From assembly GCF_037482285.1 (NCBI RefSeq), contig NZ_JBBEYB010000009.1, positions 103,115 to 167,114 on the forward strand: a DNA stretch of 64,000 nucleotides. The letters are read 5' to 3'. The stretch is from Aquabacterium sp029268225 (GTDB lineage Bacteria; Pseudomonadota; Gammaproteobacteria; Burkholderiales; Burkholderiaceae_C). The notes beneath the pieces were generated by a model. That model was given only the letters and a program-made list of their open reading frames with translations. It made no database searches and was not told where the DNA came from. The position numbers and the translations under genes were made by a program. Of the stretch, positions 36,206-44,489 are shown one piece after another (positions within the stretch are counted from its first letter, which is position 1; each line of letters begins with the position of its first letter).

Positions 36206-37558
36206 TTAATTGTTCACGGCGACCAACTCCAGCCGCAGGTCTGGTAGGCCGGTGGGGGCGTAAACGGTCATGGCATGTGCCTGAAGCATGCGCTCGTACA
36301 GTGTTCCGCGCGGCTCCAGAGAGAAGTAATAGCTGCCCGGCCGGACCGGTACCGCCGCGGGGACCTGCGGTGCATGGATCAGACGCACCCCCGGCATTGC
36401 CGAGAGGACCAGCTTCTCTACGTCATCCGGGGCGCCGATCTTGAAGCGCTGCGGTACGACCTCCACCAGCTCTGCAGGCGCCATCGCTGCGCTCACGCCA
36501 AGGTACAGCTGTGTCTGAGGCGTGATCTGTTCGGCATCCAGACGTCCCAGGTGGAAGGACGGCTGGGTCTCGGTGAGGGAGATCGAGAAGTAGCGGGTCG
36601 AGATGACCGTTTCCAGTAACTCGCGCACGATCTGATCCAGGCGGGTGAAGCCTGGGCCCGGATTGCCGTGATCGTAGGCTGGCAAGTCGGCAAGCGTGAA
36701 GGTCTTGGAGAACGTCATCAGGGCGCCAGCCAGTTCAAGCAGCTTTTCGAACAGACGCTCGGGGTGGAGTGCGGCGTGCCGGGACAAGTGAGATAAGCCA
36801 GCAAAGGCCGAGCTGGCCGTGTGCAGAAGCCAGAAAGAAGCGACGTCGCCAGATCGAAACTCAATGATGTTCTTGCTGGGTTCGCGATGCATGCCATAGA
36901 GTGCGTCGACCTTGGCTTGCAGCACATCCAGCAAACGACGCAGGTACAAGAACATGGATGGCGAGGACTGAATGCTCAGGCTGGGGGGCATGAAACGTCC
37001 GTCAACCTCGAATCCGCCTGTTGAGGTTCTGCGCAGGCGAACCAACGGAAGGCTCACCAAATGAGCTCTTGGTGCGTGGTCTGGCAGAACTTGGGCGGAC
37101 TTGCGCAGGACCACCAATTCGGCTGGAACTGCATCGGTGTAGCTGTCTGCGGCCTGGATGGGCGTGCGGAAGTAACGCACCGCAGTGTCTGCCTCGTGCT
37201 GCGTGCTGGCCATGTTGGTGCCGCTGGCTCTGACTGGTGCCAAGGCAAGGTGAAAGAGTACTTCGCCGCTGCCATCGTGCCCCAGTGTGGACAGTGACAC
37301 AGGGGGCGGCAGTTCGTCTTCGCCGGGGGCGTTGAACATCTCGCCGTCGGGCAGGACCACCTGCAATTCAAGCAAGCGCAGCAGACCGGTCTGTAGGGCA
37401 TCCGGGTCTACCTTGAGGTGTCGAACGCCCCAGGCATAAGGGTGCAGCAGGCGCGACATTTGAGCCAGGCGCCACTCGTGGTAACCGTCTTGTTGCTGGA
37501 AGTGTTGGGGGCGCAGGAAGAGGCCTTCTCCCCACAGGATTTTGGGTGACTGGATCAC
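36206..37558 (-). CDS. tssK: type VI secretion baseplate protein TssK
   Basis: This 450-residue cytoplasmic protein links the baseplate to the TssJLM membrane complex. The N-terminus, VIQSPKILWGEGLFLRPQHFQQQD-like (residues 2-25, WGEGLFLRPQHFQQQ visible), is the family hallmark. FFRTPIQAA and LRLVRLRRTSTGGF-like segments follow, and the C-terminal domain (about 320-450) is the TssL-binding part. Length is normal. It lies 14 bases before tssL and 31 bases after tssJ. Confidence 0.95.
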   Translation of the reverse strand: MIQSPKILWGEGLFLRPQHFQQQDGYHEWRLAQMSRLLHPYAWGVRHLKVDPDALQTGLLRLLELQVVLPDGEMFNAPGEDELPPPVSLSTLGHDGSGEVLFHLALAPVRASGTNMASTQHEADTAVRYFRTPIQAADSYTDAVPAELVVLRKSAQVLPDHAPRAHLVSLPLVRLRRTSTGGFEVDGRFMPPSLSIQSSPSMFLYLRRLLDVLQAKVDALYGMHREPSKNIIEFRSGDVASFWLLHTASSAFAGLSHLSRHAALHPERLFEKLLELAGALMTFSKTFTLADLPAYDHGNPGPGFTRLDQIVRELLETVISTRYFSISLTETQPSFHLGRLDAEQITPQTQLYLGVSAAMAPAELVEVVPQRFKIGAPDDVEKLVLSAMPGVRLIHAPQVPAAVPVRPGSYYFSLEPRGTLYERMLQAHAMTVYAPTGLPDLRLELVAVNN

Positions 37559-37589
37559 ACGGAACCTTCTGTGAGATGGGGGTGTTGTA

Positions 37590-38306
37590 TCAGGGGCAGC
37601 TCACGGCGGCGGAGCGCACCACCTTGACTGGCTGACCGATCGGCTCGCCCGCTTGCACGCTGATGGCGCAGGCGTGAGCCCCCAGCGTCAAGCCGCTGAA
37701 CTCTGCTGCGGCCGCGCTGAAGGCATAGCGCCACCGGTTGCTGGCTGGCGATCTGAACAAGCCAACGATTCCGACATAACGCACGTCTCTTGGCACCTTC
37801 TCGGTGGCTTCGTACTGCTGGCCTGGAACGAGTTGAACCTCGCGCACCGACACAAGATCATCGCCAAGCACCTCCTTCTCTTTGGCCGTATCGCCAAAGG
37901 TGTCTGGTGCGGCCTGGAGGAACGCGTCAGGGCTACGCAGCCGATACAGCCGAGTGAGCAATGCCAGGGACTGCCCTCTCTCTGTCACATTCAGCGAAGG
38001 GCTGGCGTGAATGCGCCATTCAAGGCGTCGGTCAGGTAGGGCGCTATCGGGGACCTTGGGCAACTCTGGGGCTTCGGGCTTCTTCAGGCCCGTGGCTTCG
38101 AGTGCCTTTTTGCCCAGGTTGCCCAGGTAGCCCATCACGCCACCGCTTTCGCTGACGCTGCTCGCCTCTGCGCTGCGCTCAGCGAACTCCTTGGGGACGG
38201 ATGTGGGCAGGGATGATGTGTTCGTGGGCATGCTGCTGCAACCCATCAGCGTGCTGACCCACATGCAGCAAATCGCGGCGCGCCAACCCTGTGTGTGTGT
38301 GTTCAT
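37590..38306 (-). CDS. tssJ: type VI secretion outer-membrane lipoprotein TssJ
   Basis: This 238-residue lipoprotein anchors the T6SS membrane complex to the outer membrane. The signal peptide ends in a lipobox LMGC with Cys22, followed by Ser-Ser, which favours outer-membrane sorting. The mature part has a Ser/Thr/Pro linker, then the TssJ beta sandwich (LEWRIHASPSLNVTERGQSLALLTRLYRL, split around 94-122; later YVGIVGLFRSPASNRWRYAF). Its C-terminal strands end in a Cys-Pro. ATG 38306 is chosen; upstream in-frame codons are not conserved in character. It is divergent from a TPR lipoprotein gene. Confidence 0.92.
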   Translation of the reverse strand: MNTHTQGWRAAICCMWVSTLMGCSSMPTNTSSLPTSVPKEFAERSAEASSVSESGGVMGYLGNLGKKALEATGLKKPEAPELPKVPDSALPDRRLEWRIHASPSLNVTERGQSLALLTRLYRLRSPDAFLQAAPDTFGDTAKEKEVLGDDLVSVREVQLVPGQQYEATEKVPRDVRYVGIVGLFRSPASNRWRYAFSAAAAEFSGLTLGAHACAISVQAGEPIGQPVKVVRSAAVSCP

Positions 38307-38541
38307 ACATCGTGGGCGGAGCAAGGGGTGCTCTTCGCCGGCGGGTAGTGTAAGAAGCCGATGCCTATTGAAGTTGCGGCCTCCCCCAACAGGAGGGGGA
38401 GGTATTTGCAACGAGTTGAAAGAGTCTGTAAATCACCCCCGAATGGGGGCAGGCGCTCGAAATGAATTCCGCTTTAATCCGCGCAGTCGATTGGGGTGCA
38501 TTGCGCCGAATCGCATTCATAAGTCATTAGGGAGTATTCGA
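38307..38541. promoter_or_regulatory. divergent T6SS control region with two GC-rich hairpins
   Basis: This 235-base spacer separates the two T6SS half-operons. It holds two perfect hairpins, CCTCCCCC-(7)-GGGGGAGG (38380-38402) and CCCCC-GAAT-GGGGG (38436-38449). GGGAG at 38529-38533 serves the downstream TTG start. I could not identify clear sigma-70 or sigma-54 promoters by eye. The hairpins lack T runs and could be leader structures or regulator sites. Confidence 0.5.
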
Positions 38542-39288
38542 TTGACGCTGCACAACGTACGCCGCGGCATGGGCCGTGCGGTGATGGTTTCCTTGTTGTC
38601 TGCCTTGGCAGCCTGTTCATCACTGCAGAAGCAGGACACCGAGTCGGCCCAGAAGGCCATTCGCGAGAAGGTCGATGCACGTGTGACAGCAGCTGATGAG
38701 GCGCTGAAGCAGGGGCAACCTCAACAAGCCTTCGAGCAACTTGATCAGGCCATCAAGATCGACCCTTCTGCCAAGCAACCTTGGCTGCGCAAAGCTCAGA
38801 TTCATTTTGAGGCGCGCCAATACGGTCATGCCATCAACGATGCGCAGGAAGTACTGCAACGTGATGTGAACGATCTGACGGCTCAAAGCATTTTGGCGGT
38901 CAGTGGCCTGCGAGTGAGTGCCGATGCCTTGGCGCATCTGCGCAAGGTCAACGAGGTCAAAGGCTCCACCCGCAACGAGGCCGAGAGCGTTGCGAAGCTG
39001 ATTCGGGAGGCTCTGGGAGAGCCCATTCTGGTCACGCCACAGGCGGAGGTTGCGCCTGCTCCAGTCAAGCCGGTGCGTCGTGCCGTGCGTCGTGCCGCAA
39101 CACCTGCGCCGGCCAAGGCGTCCACTGATTCAGCCAAGGCTGTGCCCGCCGCGGCAGGCACTGCACCTGCGTCTAACGCTGCTGCGCCTGCCAAGCCTGC
39201 GCCGACGCCAGCAGCCAAGCCTGCCGCTGTCTCAAAGCCCGTGGCGAACAACGCAGGACGTGCCAATCCGTTCGGCGCCCTGCAATAA
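38542..39288 (+). CDS. TPR-repeat lipoprotein in the T6SS cluster
   Basis: This is a predicted outer-membrane lipoprotein of 248 residues if translation starts at TTG 38542, which has GGGAG eight bases upstream. That start gives a clean signal peptide (basic VRRG, then VMVSLLSALAAC) with lipobox LAAC and Cys25 followed by Ser. An ATG at 38569 would leave no positive N-region and has no ribosome-binding site. Residues 45-150 form tetratricopeptide-like helices (ALKQGQPQQAFEQLDQAIKIDPSAKQPWLRKAQIHF, split). The last 85 residues are rich in Ala, Pro and Lys and probably disordered. It is the first gene of the plus-strand T6SS operon, before tssB. Similar lipoproteins occur in betaproteobacterial T6SS clusters, but I know no assigned role. 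Confidence 0.82.
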   Translation: MTLHNVRRGMGRAVMVSLLSALAACSSLQKQDTESAQKAIREKVDARVTAADEALKQGQPQQAFEQLDQAIKIDPSAKQPWLRKAQIHFEARQYGHAINDAQEVLQRDVNDLTAQSILAVSGLRVSADALAHLRKVNEVKGSTRNEAESVAKLIREALGEPILVTPQAEVAPAPVKPVRRAVRRAATPAPAKASTDSAKAVPAAAGTAPASNAAAPAKPAPTPAAKPAAVSKPVANNAGRANPFGALQ

Positions 39289-39312
39289 CACACATCAGGA
39301 AGGAGGCTGCTC

Positions 39313-39831
39313 ATGGCCAAGAAAGACAGCGTTCAGCAACGACTCGGGCGTGTGCGCCCACCACGTGTCCAGCTCACCTATGACGTGGAAGTGGGGGATG
39401 CAACCGAGCAGAAGGAGATTCCTTTTGTCGTTGGGGTGATGGGGGATTTCGCGGGGCAGCCAGATCCTGACAAACCTCTGCCCAAGCTGAAGGACCGAAA
39501 GTTCGTCAGCATCGACATGGACAATTTTGACGAGGTGATGGAGGGGATCGCGCCGCGAGCCAGCTATCGCGTCAAAAACAAGCTGTCTGCCGAAGGCGGT
39601 GAGTTTGGGGTGAATCTCGAGTTCAAGAGCATTGAGGACTTCCGTCCGGAGTCCGTGGTGCAGCAGGTTGAGCCGCTGCGCAAGTTGCTTGAGGCGCGCA
39701 CCAAGCTGTCTGACTTGCGTAACAAGCTCGCAGGCAACGAGAAGCTCGAAGACGCCCTGGCTGAGGTGCTGAGCAGTACCGAGAAGCTCAAGCAATTGAG
39801 CGCCGAAGCTTTGCAGCCTGAACAGGAGTGA
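39313..39831 (+). CDS. tssB: type VI secretion contractile sheath small subunit TssB
   Basis: This 172-residue protein is the small sheath subunit (VipA/ImpB). The family segments RLGRVRPPRVQLTYDVEVG (about 11-29), FVVGVMGDFAG (about 38-48), RKFVSIDMDNFDEVM (about 62-76) and the C-terminal helices for TssC pairing are all present. It has an AGGAGG-type ribosome-binding site (AGGAAGGAGG before ATG 39313) and lies five bases before tssC. Confidence 0.97.
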   Translation: MAKKDSVQQRLGRVRPPRVQLTYDVEVGDATEQKEIPFVVGVMGDFAGQPDPDKPLPKLKDRKFVSIDMDNFDEVMEGIAPRASYRVKNKLSAEGGEFGVNLEFKSIEDFRPESVVQQVEPLRKLLEARTKLSDLRNKLAGNEKLEDALAEVLSSTEKLKQLSAEALQPEQE

Positions 39832-39835
39832 TGCG

Positions 39836-41314
39836 ATGAGTGCACAACTGCAACCCCAGACCGGTGCTGTGCTCGAGAGCGTCAGCCTGTTGGACGATAT
39901 CGTGGCCCGCAGTAAGGTTGCCAAGACCGACAGCGAGCACGCGCGTGCGAAAGACATCATTGGTGAGCTGGTCAAGGAAGTGCTCGATGGCACGGTGGTG
40001 GTCTCCGACAACCTGTCGGCCAATATCGATGCGCGCATTGCAGAGATTGATCAACTGATCTCAGCTCAGCTCAGCGAGGTGCTGCATGCCCCCGAGTTCC
40101 AGAAGATCGAGTCCAGTTGGACGGGCTTGCACTACCTGTGCAAGCACACCTCGACCGGTGAGCGTCTGAAGATCAAGTTGCTGAACACGAGCAAGAAGGA
40201 CATCGTCAAGGACTTCAAGACGGCCATTGACTTTGACCAGTCAGCGCTGTTCAAGAAGGTGTACGAAGAAGAGTTCGGTACTTTTGGGGGATCGCCATTC
40301 GGCGCACTGATTGGAGACTTCGAGATCGGTCGTGGTGCCGAGGACATGTACTTCGTCGAGCAGATGTCGCATGTGGCTGCAGCCGCACATGCACCGTTCA
40401 TTTCTGCAGCCTCCAGCGAACTGTTTGGCCTGGAGGCCTTTACCGACCTCGGCAAGCCCCGTGATCTGGCCAAAGTGTTTGATACGGTGGACTATGCAAA
40501 GTGGAAGTCCTTCCGTGAATCGGAGGACGCACGCTACGTCGGACTGACGGTCCCACGGTTCCTGGGCCGTTTGCCCTATGACCCCAAGGAAGGCATGACC
40601 ACCGAGGGCTTCAACTTCGTTGAGGACGTCGATGGCACCGATCACAGCAAGTACCTGTGGGTGAACACGGCCTACGCATTGGGTGCGCGCCTGACAGCCG
40701 CTTTCGAAACATACGGCTGGTGTGCCGCCATTCGCGGGGTCGAGGGCGGTGGCTTGGTCGAAGACCTGCCCACGCATACCTTCAAGACCGATGACGGAGA
40801 GCTGGCACTGAAGTGCCCCACCGAAGTGGCCATCACGGATCGTCGCGAGAAGGAGCTCAGTGACCTGGGTTTCATCCCGCTGGTGCATTGCAAGAACACC
40901 GACTATGCCGCTTTCTTTGGTGCGCAATCCGCTCAGAAAGCCAAGAAGTACGACAGTGATGCGGCGAATGCGAATGCAGCCCTGTCGGCTCAATTGCAGT
41001 ACATGTTTGCGGTCTGCCGCATTGCGCATTACATGAAGTCGATGATGCGCGACAAGGTAGGCAGTTTTGCCAACACGCTCGACGTCGAGCGTTATCTGCA
41101 TAACTGGCTGATGCAGTACGTGGTGGACTCTCAGGACGCGTCACAAGAAATTCGCGCCCAGAAGCCGCTGCGGGAGGCCAGTGTCGAGGTCAGCGAAGTG
41201 CCGGGTCGTCCGGGTGCATATCGGGCCGTGGCCTTCGTGCGTCCCCATTACCAACTGGATGAACTGTCGGTGTCGCTGCGCCTGGTTGCCGAGATGCCAC
41301 AAGGCTCGAAGTGA
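39836..41314 (+). CDS. tssC: type VI secretion contractile sheath large subunit TssC
   Basis: This 492-residue protein is the large sheath subunit (VipB/ImpC). It shows IDQLISAQLSEVLHAPEFQ (about 72-90), WTGLHYLCKHT, then FGALIGDFEIGRGAEDM near 156-172, PRFLGRLPYDP near 241-251 and FVRPHYQLDELSVSLRLVAE at the C-terminus. Length is as expected. AGGAG just upstream supports ATG 39836, overlapping the tssB 3' end closely; equal expression with tssB is expected because they assemble as heterodimers. Confidence 0.97.
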   Translation: MSAQLQPQTGAVLESVSLLDDIVARSKVAKTDSEHARAKDIIGELVKEVLDGTVVVSDNLSANIDARIAEIDQLISAQLSEVLHAPEFQKIESSWTGLHYLCKHTSTGERLKIKLLNTSKKDIVKDFKTAIDFDQSALFKKVYEEEFGTFGGSPFGALIGDFEIGRGAEDMYFVEQMSHVAAAAHAPFISAASSELFGLEAFTDLGKPRDLAKVFDTVDYAKWKSFRESEDARYVGLTVPRFLGRLPYDPKEGMTTEGFNFVEDVDGTDHSKYLWVNTAYALGARLTAAFETYGWCAAIRGVEGGGLVEDLPTHTFKTDDGELALKCPTEVAITDRREKELSDLGFIPLVHCKNTDYAAFFGAQSAQKAKKYDSDAANANAALSAQLQYMFAVCRIAHYMKSMMRDKVGSFANTLDVERYLHNWLMQYVVDSQDASQEIRAQKPLREASVEVSEVPGRPGAYRAVAFVRPHYQLDELSVSLRLVAEMPQGSK

Positions 41315-41394
41315 TCAGGTGAGTTCAAGCGGGGGTGATGCTGTCGGCGATTGCCTCCGCCCCCTTCACGATGAAATCAAGGAGTGATACCCAC

Positions 41395-41931
41395 ATGAAA
41401 GACATTTACGTCAAGTTCAACAAGCCGTTGAATGGCAAGGACATCAAGGGCGAGTCGCGTGACGCTGGTACCGGTCAGACCCATCCTGCTCCGTGGTTCG
41501 AAGCCACGAGTTGGCAGCACTTCATTCGCCAGCCCAAGTCCGCTACGGCCTCGACCGCCGGTGGTCACACGGCCGAGCGTTGCGAACACGGCGAAATGAT
41601 CTTCACCAAGGATCTTGACATGGTCAGCCCGCAGCTGTGGGAGTCCTGCTCGGCCGGTACGCTGTATGACGATGTGGAGATCCACTTCATGCGCGCGAAC
41701 GGCACGAATGACCGCGTCCTGTATCTCAAGATCCAGTTGAAGAAGGTCATCATCTCTCAGGTGGTGCCGTCGGTGGACAAGGAAGGCCTTCCGACCGAAA
41801 CCTTCGGCTTGAAGTACTCGGCCGTGCAGTGGACGTACACCCAGCAAACGATGGACGGCAAGTCCAAGCCGGGTCAAGTGGCTTCCTGGAGCCTCGCCAC
41901 CAACAAGGCCGCCTTCGACGCTCCGAACTGA
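41395..41931 (+). CDS. hcp: type VI secretion tube protein Hcp
   Basis: This 178-residue protein forms the hexameric rings of the T6SS tube and is also secreted. It has MKDIYVKFNKPLNGKDIKG at the N-terminus (residues 1-19) and HGEMIFTKDLDMVSPQLWESC in the middle (split around 64-84). KIQLKKVIISQVVPS and FGLKYSAVQWTYTQQ follow. ATG 41395 has AAGGAG at 41379-41384. A hairpin with partial U tail follows the stop, which may let hcp accumulate above the downstream baseplate genes. Confidence 0.96.
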   Translation: MKDIYVKFNKPLNGKDIKGESRDAGTGQTHPAPWFEATSWQHFIRQPKSATASTAGGHTAERCEHGEMIFTKDLDMVSPQLWESCSAGTLYDDVEIHFMRANGTNDRVLYLKIQLKKVIISQVVPSVDKEGLPTETFGLKYSAVQWTYTQQTMDGKSKPGQVASWSLATNKAAFDAPN

Positions 41932-41969
41932 TCGGAGTGATCACATGAGCGCACTGTGTGCGTGACCGG

Positions 41970-41994
41970 GATGGGGCCTCGTGCCCCATCTCTT
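41970..41994 (+). terminator. hairpin after hcp, possible partial terminator
   Basis: GATGGGGC (41970-41977), loop CTCGT, GCCCCATC (41983-41990) and then TCTTGCTT. The 8-bp GC-rich stem has only a broken U tract, so it may attenuate or protect the hcp mRNA rather than stop all transcription. Confidence 0.6.
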
Positions 41995-42013
41995 GCTTCA
42001 GGCTGTGTGAGAG

Positions 42014-42502
42014 ATGTCTTCTGCCGTGCGCATTCGTCGCAGCGTGTTCGACCGCTTGCTGGACAACAATCCTGATCTGCCGGAAGGTCTGATGCAGACC
42101 TGCAGCGTTGAGCAGTTGCGTGATGCGGTGGCGCGCGATCTGGAAAGTTTGCTGAATTCCCGTGCAGCCATCAACTTTGATGCGTCGGATCTGGGGCCTC
42201 ATACGGCCCGCTCAGTGTTGTGTTTTGGGGTGCGTGATTTTGTTGGGCGGGTGTTGTCCAGTTCCGAGGACCGTCGGCACATCAGCAGAAGCCTATCGCA
42301 TGCCATCGAGACCCATGAACCGCGACTGCAGAACGTTCAGGTGCAGTTTCATGACACACAGACCTCACAGAGCTCCTTGGCCTTCACCATCCGCGCCATG
42401 CTGGTGGTGCGCCCCACGCGCGAGACGGTGAGTTTTGATGCTGTGCTGCAGCCTTCACTGTCTAGTTATCGGGTCATGCAGGCGCGCTTCGCGTCGGCTT
42501 GA
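42014..42502 (+). CDS. tssE: type VI secretion baseplate protein TssE (gp25-like)
   Basis: This 162-residue baseplate wedge protein resembles phage T4 gp25. SVFDRLLD near residues 10-17, then VARDLESLLNSR (about 38-49), SVLCFGVRDF (about 66-75) and the gp25 core with AIETHEPRLQNVQVQF (about 97-112) support the call. It lies between hcp and tssF, the standard order. The T6SS operon continues downstream with a 34-base gap. Confidence 0.95.
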   Translation: MSSAVRIRRSVFDRLLDNNPDLPEGLMQTCSVEQLRDAVARDLESLLNSRAAINFDASDLGPHTARSVLCFGVRDFVGRVLSSSEDRRHISRSLSHAIETHEPRLQNVQVQFHDTQTSQSSLAFTIRAMLVVRPTRETVSFDAVLQPSLSSYRVMQARFASA

Positions 42503-42536
42503 AACTTGATGTCGTTGTTTTCGCCAGGCACCTGTC

Positions 42537-44489
42537 ATGGATGAGTTGTTACCCCATTACGAGAGAGAGCTGGCATTTCTACGCACGCGTTCGGCTGACT
42601 TCGCGCGGCGCTATCCCAAGATTGCGGGACGTCTGCAGCTGACCGGGGATGTGGGTGATGACCCGCACGTCGAGCGTCTGATGGAGTCCTTTGCCTTCCT
42701 CAGTTCGCGCATTCACAAGCGGCTCGACGATGACTTTCCGCTGTTCACCGAGTCGTTGCTGGAGGTTCTGTATCCCCATTACCTGCGGCCCTTCCCATCG
42801 TGCGCGATTGCCTCGTTGGATATGGGGGCTGCGGCAGGTCAGATGAGCAAGAGTGTGTTGTTGCCGCGTGGCTCGTCCATGACCAGTCGGGCGGTGAAAG
42901 GGGTGAGCTGCCGCTTCCGCACCACACAAGATGTGCGCCTTTTGCCTGTGCGTGTCAGCGAGGTGGTGTTTCGCAATGCGTTGGGAGCCCCCCCGGGCAG
43001 TCGTGTGCCCGCGGGGGCCAGCTCGGTGCTGTCCATCACGCTGGACAAACTCTCGCCACAGATGTCTTGGCAAGCCATCTTGAGCGAGCCCTTGAGTGTG
43101 TACCTTGATGGCGAGGCCTCTCAGGTCAGTGCGTTGAGGGAGGCGCTGTGCAACAAGGCGCTGGCGGTGATGGTGCAGTGGCAAGCGCATCATCCCTGGC
43201 AACTGGCGCCGGCCGCGATGGATGGACGTGTTCAGTTGCCGAGCCTGCGCGGTTTCGCCGACAGTGAAGCCTTGATCGATTGGGATGATCGAGCCAATCC
43301 GGCTTACCGCCTTCTGACCGAGTACTTCGCCTTTCCGGAGAAGTTCAATTTTGTCGACCTCCCAGTATGGGTTTCGGCGTCGGGGGCATCGATGGACGCC
43401 GATGGTGACGGATCTCGTTCGGTGGTGCTTCATGTTCCGCTGCGCGATGTCCGTGCTGATTCGGACGAGTCTCGCTTGTTGGAGACGGTGGCAGCTCACA
43501 ACCTGGTACTGGGCGCCACACCGGTGGTGAATCTCTTCACGCAGGCGGCCGACCCCATCCGGATCACGCACAAGTCGGCCGACTATCCGGTGGTGGTGGA
43601 CGCACGCAAGGCCTTTGGGTATGAGTTGTACTCGTTGGATCGGGTGTACAGGGTCCGGCAGACGGCGGCTGGGGAGGCCGTGGACGAGGTGCGTCCTTTC
43701 TTCTCCTTGCGTCACGATGAGTTGTGGTCTGCTGAGGAGCAGGGCGAAGAGGGCTTGCCTGCGACTCTGGCCGAAGCGCGCACCCGCCAGCGTCGTGCCG
43801 GAGGGCGCTGTCTGGCTTACTGGCAATTGCGTCGCGATGAGGATGTAGTCCAACACAGCCCAGGATACGAGGTGTCGTTGACGCTGGTGGACCAGTCCTT
43901 TGATCCGGTCTTACCCAGCGTCGAGACACTGTCGCTTGATGTGACGGCCACCAACCGAGATCTGCCAAGCTTGCTCTCGCCGGGCACCTTAGGGGGCGAC
44001 TTGTTCATGGAAGGTGGCGGTCCGGCCAAGGAGATTCGGCTGTTGCGCAAGCCCACATCGAGTCAGCGCTTCGAGCGGGGGCGGGGGGCTTTGTGGCGGT
44101 TGATCTCTCACTTGTCACTCAATCACCTGTCCTTGTCAGGAGGGGGCATCGATGCCCTCAAGGAGATGCTGCGTCTGTATGACCTTCCGCGCAGTGCCAG
44201 CAATCGTCGGCAGATTGATGGTCTGGTGGCGATTGAGTTCCGGCCCGCGACGGCATGGTTGCAGGGCGAGCCCTATGCGAGCTTTGTGCGAGGGACGGAG
44301 GTGCGGCTGACCGTGGATGAAAGCAACTTTGTGGGCACGGGCCTGGGGTTGTTTGCCGCCATGCTGGATCATTTCTTTGGCCTGTATGTGCACGCCAACA
44401 GTTTCACGAAGCTGACCCTGGTGTCGGCTCGTACGCAGGAAGAGGTGCTGACATGTTCACCCCGCAACGGCGACTTGCCGCTGGTGTGA
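42537..44489 (+). CDS. tssF: type VI secretion baseplate protein TssF
   Basis: This 650-residue baseplate subunit begins with LLPHYERELAFLR (residues 4-16), FARRYPKIAGRL (about 22-33) and DPHVERLMESFAFLSSRI (about 42-59), all diagnostic for TssF (ImpG/VasA). ESLLEVLYPHYLRPFPS follows near 71-87. The C-terminal part has FGLYVHANSFTKL near 617-629. It overlaps the tssG start by 37 bases, so the two products, which form a complex, are translationally coupled. Confidence 0.96.
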   Translation: MDELLPHYERELAFLRTRSADFARRYPKIAGRLQLTGDVGDDPHVERLMESFAFLSSRIHKRLDDDFPLFTESLLEVLYPHYLRPFPSCAIASLDMGAAAGQMSKSVLLPRGSSMTSRAVKGVSCRFRTTQDVRLLPVRVSEVVFRNALGAPPGSRVPAGASSVLSITLDKLSPQMSWQAILSEPLSVYLDGEASQVSALREALCNKALAVMVQWQAHHPWQLAPAAMDGRVQLPSLRGFADSEALIDWDDRANPAYRLLTEYFAFPEKFNFVDLPVWVSASGASMDADGDGSRSVVLHVPLRDVRADSDESRLLETVAAHNLVLGATPVVNLFTQAADPIRITHKSADYPVVVDARKAFGYELYSLDRVYRVRQTAAGEAVDEVRPFFSLRHDELWSAEEQGEEGLPATLAEARTRQRRAGGRCLAYWQLRRDEDVVQHSPGYEVSLTLVDQSFDPVLPSVETLSLDVTATNRDLPSLLSPGTLGGDLFMEGGGPAKEIRLLRKPTSSQRFERGRGALWRLISHLSLNHLSLSGGGIDALKEMLRLYDLPRSASNRRQIDGLVAIEFRPATAWLQGEPYASFVRGTEVRLTVDESNFVGTGLGLFAAMLDHFFGLYVHANSFTKLTLVSARTQEEVLTCSPRNGDLPLV

